The notes beneath the pieces were generated by a model. That model made no database searches, was not told where the DNA came from, and saw only the letters and a list, made by a program, of their open reading frames with translations. Positions 1 to 10,700 of a stretch of DNA of 64,000 nucleotides are shown here, piece by piece; position 1 is the stretch's first letter; the number at the start of each line of letters is the position of its first letter. The stretch is from Membranipora membranacea (lineage: Eukaryota; Bryozoa; Gymnolaemata; Cheilostomatida; Membraniporidae): assembly GCA_914767715.1 (NCBI GenBank), contig OU612069.1:22625387-22689386 (forward strand), read 5' to 3'. The translations under genes were made by a program, and so were the position numbers.

Positions 1-501
1 AAATTCTAGCCTTTTTTCAGAACTGCTGGAATTATAAATACCAGTAATTTGGACGCTACTAGATCTTCCCTATTCACATGATTAGACTGCTAAATTAGCC
101 AAAATATACTGGATTATGGTCAATTTCATCAGGTTGTTTTGTGCGGTTTGAGACTGAAACTGTGGATGGATGAAATGGATGAAAATTAACCCTCATGTTC
201 AAATGTGCTGACACCGGGGATACAGTATCCGATTAATCAGAATTCAGGATATCAAAGGCACTTGTTGGAATCATGGAATCTTGTTTGACTCCAGGAGTGT
301 GCTTAGATTAAGTTTGATACAATCTGCCTGCTATCTGAGTTGGTTCCCCTTGGGCGTGAACCGGCAACTGCTTATCACATAAATTCCAAGCAATCTGATA
401 CACAAGTATATTGGATCAAACTTTCTCTATAATGTACTATTGTTAGGCATCTTACATCGACCATCGACTGATTCATTATTTAGTATGTCTCTGGCACTTA
501 C
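1..501. other. No gene recognised
   Basis: This is AT-rich sequence downstream of, or within the last intron of, the unrecognised minus-strand gene. I see no convincing exon, RNA or repeat here. Confidence 0.4.
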
Positions 502-3021
502 ATTGACAGTTTCATCCACTTGTACCAATACAGACTCAACCTTTTCTCCATCGTTTTGTACTCCATTTCTTCGCCCGTTATAGTCTTTAGCTGTGGATTC
601 ATCTGATTCATCTCGTAAAGGCAAACTGCCATCAAAGTTCTCCTGTAACAGAGATTATCCCAGCAGTGTTTTGTTACAAAACAAAGACAGCGTACACACA
701 TGAGCAGGGAACAACAACAACTCTCCTCGGAGCTATATCTTATAAACATTTCAACCTTGATTAAATATTCAGGATTCAGAATTTATTGGCTACATGTGAT
801 GTGTGAACTGCAGTTATCACTAGCCAATGTGTTGGCTCAGAGCCAACCCATTGGCTAAGTTACCACTACATTTTGGTAATGGCCGCTGTCACTCAAGCTA
901 AGAAAACTACAAACTACAATTGTGGACATAATTTAAATGAGGAGGAAAAAGAATTTAGCAATGGTTATGACTTATTTTACTAGTATAGTGTCTTAGCTAA
1001 ACCAAGAGGTGTTTTTACAGTCCAACACATTTGATTGTATATTAAAGTAAATATTTCACACACATGCTATGTGGGTTATGTTGCCTGTCCAGAAAATCCA
1101 CAAACAAAGCAGAGCACAATAATCAAGTGATAGTAGCAATTACTTACCGGTCTTCTGCAGTATGGGCCAGAAGGAATACTGAAATCTAGGCTAAGCTCAT
1201 CAAATTGTGCTGTATCAGCAGCATGGGCATTATGAATAGCCTGTTCCTCACTAACACTCTGGGGGATACTGACAGCCCGGCCGCTGTAGCTTCCAGTTAG
1301 CAAAGATGAGGAAAAACTTTCACCGACACCTGAATCTTCAACAGTTTCCTGTCCACCCTCCTTCGGCTAAAATTTAAATGAAAATTATTAATGAGCAACG
1401 CTAGAACGGTCAATATTCTGACTGCTACCGATTTTTTACCTGCGGTTTTTCACAAAAAGTTATAAATATTGTCTGTAGTTTTGTGCACCATACTGATCTT
1501 TTTTTGACCACATTCAATTCAATTGGATTGATTATCCACCAATTTTGATGTGATTGGTTTAGATAAGCCTGAGCAGGCTGCCCAGGCTTCGATGCTGAGA
1601 AACAGTAGTCATAAAAAAATATCACGTATTCGCAGGCTAGACTTTATTACACAATTATTTATACAGGATATGTTTTCAGCGCCAGCACATTATTACCTCA
1701 CATGCATTGATTTTCTCTTTTTATGTGGCAAAATGCCAAATACCGATCATGTGATCAAAAATATTTTAGGGCTGAGGAAGACAGAACTTAAAAGCAATCA
1801 TAGGGACAAAGAGAAACTATAAGAAATTAAATAAATATTGATGCGATAAAAAAACTGACTCGCGTCTATCACGCTAGGCAACTTGAGTTTGACGCTAAAT
1901 TGAGAAAATTTTGATATCTATTCTTTGAGTGCCCCTCAATCATTGAACCTAGAGTAAGTGTTTATAATGGGATGAAACTAGGTGTGAATATACTGTAGAT
2001 ACATATAAATACTGGTGAACATCTCCAATCATGGTCGAAGCGGAGGGGCTCAGCTAACACAAATACTTTTGAGAGAATTAATTTTGGAGGTAGCAGCCTT
2101 GATCTGAGCTCATCAATAAAACCTTGAGACAAAGCAACACACACAGATATCTAATACCACCCAGGATGGGCTCAATGACGCATTCAAAGCTCAACACTTT
2201 GCGCTTATCTCGCTACCATTGACTGATATTAACCTGTGGCGTTTCTTCGTAAAGTGCTTGGCAAGCTTCCAAAGTTAACATCAAAACAATAAAAAAAATG
2301 TCAATATCACAGGATGAGGAAGGGCTTGACTGAACACCCTCCCACATGTTTATACTTTGGCTGAAGGTTTGACAATATTGATAATAGCAGCTGTTAAAGT
2401 GCATTCATAGCCAATCACAAAAAGTAAATACTCTATTCAATACTTGATTGACGCTTCACTACTTGACAAAGGTTTAGTTAAAAAACATTCAAAGTTATCA
2501 ACCATAGGTGCGTAAAAACTAGCTTGCCTGCCTGAGCTTTATATTACAACACCAACACTATCGCATTCATTACCCGCATGGAATTATTGATAGCGCAAAA
2601 AATATTCCCAAACAAATAGGCTTACATGAGCATCAACAGATGAGACACCAGCATGCTAACTCCACAATTCAGCTGATAAACTAGTCTGAACCTTCAGTGA
2701 CCTTTTGAGGAGTGAGGGGGTAGGGCTTAAGGCAGGTATACTTTGCCAATGTCCATCCCGAATATTGGTAAAGTATACATGTTTGCAAAACCGGATGCCT
2801 CAGGGCAGTGCCTATTCAGTACTTCGACTTGTCATCGATGCTGGTTTCACTAATTGAAAGCTGCAGGCAGGGGTATCGTCTGCATCATATTGGCAAAAAA
2901 AATTATCACACCATCTAAACCCTATATCTTGCATACATACAAATAGTGGTTCGACAGGATCCATCCTGGGAAGGGTTACCATCTCCATTGATTGGTCAGA
3001 GTTCATCTTTTCAGACTTTCC
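502..3021 (-). CDS. Unrecognised gene, at least three coding exons, incomplete
   Basis: Three open segments on the minus strand have good splice sites and lengths that are whole numbers of codons. They are 3021-2941 (27 codons, contains MNSDQSMEMVTLPRMDPVEP), 1366-1148 (73 codons, contains FDELSLDFSIPSGPYCRRP) and 642-502 (47 codons, contains ENFDGSLPLRDESDESTAKD). Donors are GTATGT, GTAAGTA and GTAAGTG, and the second and third exons follow TTTTAG and TTACAG. All junctions are phase 0, so the three read as one chain. The predicted protein is acidic and rich in Ser, Asp and Glu, with no membrane segment or enzyme motif that I recognise. Methionine 6 of the first exon could be the start, or more exons may lie upstream. 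Further exons may lie between 2941 and 1366 and beyond the left edge. I do not recognise the family; that it is a real gene is an inference from phase and splice sites. Confidence 0.45.
2736..2778. repeat. Short inverted repeat
   Basis: Arms GTATACTTTGCCAAT and ATTGGTAAAGTATAC, about 15 bp and nearly perfect, flank a loop of about 12 bases. It lies in an intron or in flanking DNA. I see no clear target-site duplication. Confidence 0.5.
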
Positions 3022-3558
3022 CTGTATCAGTAGAAGTAAACAGAATAATTATCAGGCACAAGGAACAATTGACATCGCAGGTGCTTGCTGCCTGGGTGAC
3101 CCTGACACATCAGCCCAGCAACTAACACATGAACTCCTAGACAACCTAGAGTATACATCTTTTACGTGTGACTTGCCAATATTCCAGGGGGTGCTGGTGA
3201 CAATAGATAATGTGTTTCAACCTGACAACAGATCCAATATCCAAAGCACCGACCACTCTGACCCCCAAATGCTTGTGATTACAGCAAGCTACCGATAAAT
3301 CAGTCAATAAAGATTAGTGGGGCAACCTTCTTTATTTCAAGTACCATGTGAATGCCCCTGGTATGAGATACATTGGTACTGCACTAACAAGACATCATGT
3401 AACAGGACCATTTGTGGGCGAGGTACCTCAATGTGAACTTTTCAGATTTACAGAGCAATCTGTAAACCTCAGCGACATGGCAGGTATGACAACATCGAGA
3501 ATGTCAGAGAGTGGTATTCTTGTTAGGTGTGAATGCTTATTTCCTCCCAATGACAGAC

Positions 3559-3640
3559 TAGAACAAGAATGTTCCCTCTGTGGTGGCGGAGGGATATTAC
3601 AATATCCCTCCACCACCACAGAGGGAAAATACTTGTTCTA
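3559..3640. mobile_element. 82-bp foldback MITE with 9-bp target-site duplication
   Basis: Two 40-bp arms, starting TAGAACAAGAATG and ending in the near-complement ATACTTGTTCTA, are separated by the two bases AC and differ at only about three positions. The element is flanked by direct repeats ATGACAGAC at 3550-3558 and 3641-3649 (10 bp if the shared A is counted). A near-perfect hairpin bounded by a 9-10 bp duplication is the structure of a small non-autonomous DNA transposon; 9-bp duplications suggest Mutator-like transposases, but nothing is encoded. A microRNA precursor is unlikely because the pairing runs to the ends and the duplication lies exactly outside. Confidence 0.8.
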
Positions 3641-4131
3641 ATGACAGACAGGGCCCAACACCCAGGGATTTCGCGACAGGGCACCTTGAGGCGCAGTGAT
3701 CTACAGATAGTTGAGCCCTGACAGTATGAATAAGAAATCCTGGTAGCGTGCCCACAACAGCAAGAGCAAAAAATATCACATTCCTATCATTCAAGGTCCT
3801 TACGTTACTTTATTTGGCTACAGGTTGATCACAGGGAAACGGCAGAGTGCCATCACATTCCAATCTTTCGAAGCCCTTATTTTACTTTATACGCATAACA
3901 GTCTCACCTTGGTGATCCACAAATAGATCTTAAATAGATCAGCTACTTAAATCACACTCAATAATGGTGCCTGTCACAAAAGCAACTGATAGCTGTCTAT
4001 TAACAAAGACTATGTCACTATATGAAAGGAAACTGCAACAAGCGAGTTCAGAAGGTTATGAATATAGGTTATTAGTGAAGATTGAGCAGGGGAACGCAAC
4101 TACTAACCAATTTGATTAGTGACAGTCAAAG

Positions 4132-4163
4132 CAGGGAGGGTGGGAGATATCCCACCCTCCCTG
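4132..4163. mobile_element. 32-bp perfect palindrome with 7-bp duplication, copy 1
   Basis: The perfect 32-bp palindrome begins CAGGGAGGGTGGGAG and is centred on GATATC. The direct repeat GTCAAAG lies immediately outside both ends (4125-4131 and 4164-4170). A sister sequence at 41406-41438 also has a perfect 7-bp flanking duplication, of different sequence. Structure and duplication are seen directly; that this is a transposed unit is inference. Confidence 0.65.
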
Positions 4164-4739
4164 GTCAAAGTTGTAACAAACTAGAAAATGGTTATGTATA
4201 TACATTAAATTTCATAGTTGATTAGAATTTCGTTTATATTTGCAGTGATAATACATAGTTGAATTTCGAAGAGATGATAAAGAAATAAAAGGTCTCAGAT
4301 TGAACCTATCTCTAAGCAATAAAAGGCCGGCGCTTGCAAATTCCTCCTAGAATCCTCATTATCAAGACGTGATTCAGACCCGCAAGCAGTCAGGTCAAGA
4401 TAATTCATTATTTCAAGGAAAGATTCTTCTGTATAGAAAATATTCAGTACTGATAACCTGCGAATTTAAATCAAAAACTGAAACAACATTATTTTATGTA
4501 CACTTCATTGCTTTGAGATTTGTCTGTTAAGATACCAATCTCCATTATTGAAGTCTCTTATTTCAAGCACCACATTCCTGGGATAACAACATGTTGCGAG
4601 AGTTTCCTGTTGACATGGAAGGCCGAAAGCTGAAACTGAGCACATACGGGTGATCCATCTTGATATTTTTCACAATTCCAAGTCTTTTGTTGGTTTTCTC
4701 TTCCTTTTTCTGCAATGTTTCACACATCTAGTTCTTTGC

Positions 4740-7700
4740 TCACTTCCTATTCTTCCTTGAAACCAGTCTGATGGCTTGTGTTTCTGAAATAAGAAGATTG
4801 TAGAATAGGGAGACCGGTACAAGGAAGCCAGAGAAAAAAAATCCACTGGCAGTACTAAACTCACATCAATTGTACGCAGATCTTTCATAAATATTCTCAA
4901 TCATTCTAAATCATATGGCCACTCCAGGTTGATACCTATAGTTAGAGGGCAACCAGGGTTTCAAACAAGTTATCATTGATTAATAGCAGATTGCACCTTA
5001 TGCATGGAGAAAAAGGTCAAATCAAAATATGATGATTATTCAGAGAGAAATCATGTGAAACAATTTGTGGGCGCTTGGAGTATTAAGGTTTGATAAGCTC
5101 TTTCTGTCTCGACACTCAAAGTCAGCATGGCTTCACAGTTCACAGGGGCCCTTCACATATGTTGAAATGATCGTTGGTCAATATTTACTTGTTTTTGTTT
5201 GAGAACAGGTTTTTTGTCACATGCCCCTAGAGGTGCTTAGGCCAAAGGGATAAATCTCTAGGGCGCTGATATATGTGATATAAAATCCTAGACAGCCAGA
5301 TAGCCGGACTACTACCGTTGTGTCAGTGAAGTAAGTTTTGAAATGGGACAAGTGGTTTCTGATAAACTTTTTATTCCGAATCCCTTACCTTTTTGAGAGT
5401 TGATACTTTTAGGTATCTGTAGCTTCCCTGTCACGGTGGGATATTTGCCTCTAAACTTGGCACTGCTAGCTCCGCCCATAGTCTGAAGCTGAATAAGCTC
5501 CGCCTTCATAATATCAAGTCTCCGCCTCTCTGCCATTTCAGCCTTGGTCCTTTCCTCTATCTCTTGGTCAGATCTGAAGGAGGGATATATATTACGTATT
5601 CATACACATACTACATATTATATTATATATACACATATTATATATTTATGCATATATTTATATGCATAATTTGAGAAATGAGGTGGAATGATGGCAAGGT
5701 CAGACATCTTCTTTCAAAGAAGAGTAGGCTAGTCTAAATGCTTGAACTATTCCATTATCAGCCACAGGCTGATCACTGTTAGAGAAGTGGTTCATAATGG
5801 AATAAAACAACAGCAAGCCAGGGACAGTTTGAAACCTCAAACCAAAACCAAACCAACAATTTATATATGCAACTATAACCCCTTTCATTAACTGATAAAT
5901 TGGGTTCGGGAAATTTGTGCCCAGTTAAAAATGAAGAGGCAAGATCAAGACATTAGATCGCAGATGAACTGCAGACTTGACTCCGCTCCGTCATTGCTGT
6001 AGGATTGGAGTGTTGGCTAAAAAGAAAAACAAAGGAACAAATGCAATATTCTAAATTTACTATTACACCGCCTGCGCATAAGCTCACTACTGCTCTGCGG
6101 GTTAGTTGGACAAAAAAAGTAGTTGAGACCATTTTCAGGAGCAAGCCCACGCAGAAGCTGTATAGATCTCATAATGATTACTTACTCCGAATCTGATAAC
6201 TCGATTTCTGCTTCCTTAGCCATCTTAGTAAACCAGTTATCTTTTCTCTTAGCTTTAGCAGACTTATGATGTGTACTGTCTATTTTCTGGGCTAGACTGA
6301 CGATTGACTTCATGTCACGTAAATCGTCCTGCTCCACAGGAAACTGTGACATTGAGTCATCTACAGATACAAACAACGGATTTAATTACAATTAATCAAA
6401 TTAAGTTCAATGGAGCAAAACTAGCATTTGTGCTAAAACTCAAATTTATTATATCTATCTGGTGTTAGCTGAAGAGTGCCCTCTGAAAATATGGTACCAG
6501 TTTAAGGAACTAAACCTGGAAAGGGCACAGAGGAAAACCGTTCACTTTTCTAAAGTTATGCGCAGTTGCCTTACATCGAACATCATGCTAAATTCGAGAA
6601 ATAGTTTTGACTGCCTATACTTTTATGAAAGACTAACCAGATGTGTTATATTATTATATCTACGGGTGAGAAAGTCTTTGATATGCGATGATACATTTTG
6701 GTAAAAAACCAACCACTTGCACCAGTGGTTAAAATAAAACATTTTGTATTCTTATATGCAGAAGTAGGCCAGCAGCAGCACCTCACTATTGTTTCATTGT
6801 GTGTAAGGATGATGAACAGAGAAAACTAATACCAAATAATCAAATGATATTTATTATTGTTTGCATTTTTGAAGTGGTACTATTCCATAAGTGGGGCAAT
6901 AAATAATGTTTTGCTAAAATTATTTTCTGATGCAGATTCTACAATATTTCTGCAGAACTAACTTGCAAAAGTTACTTGGCAACATTTAGCCCAATCAAAA
7001 TGGATAATTTTGATGATTAGCCAATGACAGTGCAGAGCATTTTTGTTTATAAAAGATGGCGACCAACCATGAGGCTCGCTTGATCAATTCCCACAACACA
7101 GAGCATATGATAAAATCCACTGATTAAATCGTCACAACAGCAACTGGACAATGCTCTGAGCAAAGCTGAGGATTGGGTTTTGCTAGACAAACAGCCTGAG
7201 CAGCAGGAAGCTACTGAATTTCTCTGGATCAGAGAGATTAGCTACCATCATAATAATGCATATGATCATGGGATATATATTGTGATGGAATGGAGAATGA
7301 TGACAATAGAAATGAACATTCTTTCTATGCACACAAAATCTGCTATCTGAGATTGCATAACAAAGCTAGTAGCTGCACAGAGAGCCCACACCAGGAAGAA
7401 TGTGAGTGTTAAGATGAATGATTGTGATTGTTTACTTCACTTTCAGGTTTCAATGTTGTTTTTGTTTACTACAAGTACATTTATTTGTTTATTTCATGAA
7501 CATACTAGTGTCTCTTCTAGTACTAGTAGCCTATCCTCATCCCAGGTGTTTCAATGTGATGGTAGGTTATCAATATTATTAGAAAATCAATAATTTAAAA
7601 AGATTGGGTTTATGTAAAAAAAAATAGGTCTATGTAATTGTTGACCTTACTTTCAGCAAGGAGTAACTTCACTATTACAGCTTACTCCAGTCCAAATCAC

Positions 7701-10700
7701 AGGCCTTCTATAGTTGGTGCAAGTCCAGTGGTCGAGTGCCCAGTGGTCAAGGCCTAAGAGAGAAAAGGCCTCGACCACTGGGGCACTCGACCACTGGACT
7801 TGCACCAACTACAGAAGGACTGTGGTCCAAATCACTACATTTAAAGCATGCCAGTTACTCATCAGCCTTTTAATGCTAGTGGGACTGGATTGCTGTTACT
7901 ACTAGCAAGGTGTAACACTGCTGTTAGCATTATTAGTAGTGTTAATGTGTTGTGATATCAAACTATCATTTATGTATTTAGAATGAAGATACATCTAGTA
8001 GTGATGATGACAACGGAAACAAGGCGACAGCTTGGTTACTCTTTACTGTTCAGTGTTTATGAATTACAGATGCTCGATTCGTTTTTTTTTCAGATGGCTT
8101 GTACCAAGCAGCTCAAGCTAATGAAATAGAGAGCTTACTATTATATATTTGAAAACTCTGATGATGTGGCAGGAGAAGCACACTACCATCAAATACTATT
8201 CCAGGAAGACTTATGAAAGGTGAAGGATAGTTCAAGACCTTAAAAACTCTAGAGGAGTAAATAGTTTGCTGGAGGAGATGTTCACCATTTCACACACTCC
8301 TAAGACAGGTGACATTCAAGCCTTACTTCATTTAGACTCTCACCTCAGCTTGCCAAAAGTTAGTGCTAGCTAACATTAAGTCACCCATAAACTAGCTAAA
8401 CTAAGCCAAATATTACTCCTCTAGGGTAACTATTGGTTATTTCTGTAGTGTTATATCTATTTCAGCATCTATGTTTTATTTAAAGAAGAGTCTGCTTGTA
8501 AAATATGTGTAGGGTGATGTCATAGGTCTAAGCAGTTGACATCCATTACAAGAAAGCCATAACCCCCCTTCCTCCCCCCCGTGTTTATATACCTACTTGC
8601 TTGTAATACGAATAACATAGTCCTCCAACAGATTTGTTTTGCAAGCTTTTTAACTTAGCTGCTAGATGTGATGTGAGATAGAATCATTCTTTGTTCAAAG
8701 GTTGTTCTACCTCCTGCTGTTAACTTGAGTTGAGATCCAGTTATGCGATTATATTTCCGCTCCTTAATCTTGAGTTTCATCATTCTTTCAGTGATACAGC
8801 GAAGGAGGAAGAACCAAGCAAAAAGGCTTAAAATAACTATTCCGATCATAGATCATTGCCAAAGTCCAAGACTAAGAAGCACCAAATTTAACAAGATGAC
8901 CAAGTACAAAAATACTCTGCATGCATTTGTGTCAAAGCATGTTTTCACATGAATTTTATATTCTTGATGTCCTTTGTTGCATGCTCACACGTTGACATAG
9001 GTCACATTGCAGGTATGTGTTTTACTGCTGTATATATTCATTTGATACAGGCTTGTACCAGTATCTACTTTCCAATTAGTCAATGAAGAGGATTTGTACC
9101 TTGAATGTATTTTTATCAATACTGGTTTTCACAGCAGGAAATACTCGTTTTTTTTGCTTTCCTTCTTGTTTACACAGGTCATATTATTGTTGGTATTCAC
9201 TTATTGTATTTTTATGTAACAATTTAATATATGTTTTTACATATATCTCACCTTCCAATTAGTCATTGACTGGATTTTTACCTTGATAAAGAATGTATTA
9301 TATCAATACAGGTTTTCGATGCATTTGATAAGCACATTAGTTCGTCTTTCTTTGCTTTCCTTCACGTTGACACTGGTCACATTGTGGATATATCTTTGTT
9401 TATACTGGTGTGTACTTGTATTGCACCTCTCAATAAGTCAATAAAGAGGATCTGTTTGTGCCTTGATAGATAATACACATACAGAATGTTCATTAAAAAA
9501 ACGAAATTTTGCAACTTTTTTGTCTTTTCTTAGCCTCTGTAGAAAGAATATGCACTCTGAGAGTTATGAACTCATAATTGGATTCGCAGCGAAATTCGGG
9601 TCTAGTTTCACTCAATTCTAGGTAACCCCAGAGAGATAATTATTATTAAATGCAATCACTCATTGGCAAGAAGTTTCTGGACTCTACCTGTTTTTCGCAT
9701 CTTAACAGTTTTTCACATCTTAACTGGATCCACCCTGTCCCCATATATACCCAATTCATAATTAGACTGCTACCAGTTATTTTATAATAGGGTCTTCTTA
9801 TAAAAAGATAATGAAAATCACATATGAAGTTTATTTATCGCTGTTATTCTGGAAAGGTTGCGGGAAACCTATTTTTATGCCACAACTGTGTTTGAGGGGT
9901 GTCTACAATCTGTCTGTAAAACGTCAATAGATGGATTTAGCAGTATGATATTTTCTCAAAAACCACTCAAGATATGCATGATATTGATAAAAAAAATTTC
10001 AATGACGCCACTTAATTCTATGATCTTTGCCGAAAGAAATTAAATGGTAAAAAATGCTCTATGTACCCCCTTTTCCACGTTTCTTACTTGGATCCGCCCC
10101 CTTTTGCCCCATTTGTAAAATAGTACATATGCGCCATCAGAACGGCCATAAAAAACTACCCCAGACAAAAGCGGTGGATGCTCATGTTTGAAGGCCGGTT
10201 TGCATTTTATGCAATTGTGTGGATGGCTTCAATGCGACAATGGCAGGGACGACACTCAGCAAGATGAGTATGACCAAATTACCGATGTTGAAGACCTTGA
10301 CCTTTAGACTAGTATGAATTTGCATCCTTTCTTCGTTTTGTTTTAGCAGTGATACTTATGTGTTATTTAAAATAGCTATTGAATTCAAAATACATAATCA
10401 GATTACACGCTTTACCAGAATAAAACTTCATAAACGTTTAGTGTTTTTCACATCCCAACTGGATCCACCCCTTTCTCATATATTCTCAATTTACTATTAC
10501 ACTGCTACCAGATACTTTATGATGGGGTCTTTTTATAAACAAATCATGAAAAATGACATGAGAAGTACATTTATCACTGTTATTCTTGCACGCTTGCACA
10601 AAACCTATTATTATGCAGCAACTGTGTTCGAGGGGTGACTACAATTTGTCTGTAAGACGTCAACCATTGGGTTTAGCAGTATGATATTTTCCCAAAAACT

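Larger units (their letters stand above)
3022..4739. other. Intergenic region between the unrecognised gene and the DDX24 3' end
   Basis: Both neighbours lie on the minus strand. The interval holds two palindromic insertions (3559-3640 and 4132-4163) and probably the DDX24 3' untranslated region. A minus-strand AATAAA occurs at about 3809-3814, far from the stop. I see no other coding sequence. Confidence 0.4.

Noticed and set aside
3559-3640. MicroRNA precursor
   Set aside because: Pairing is near-complete along the whole 82 bp with a two-base loop, and target-site duplications flank it exactly, so a MITE is more likely.
7000-7300. Possible coding relic in DDX24 intron 13
   Set aside because: An in-frame stretch ([16 protein letters not shown]) can be read, but with no splice sites, no family match and stops on both sides.
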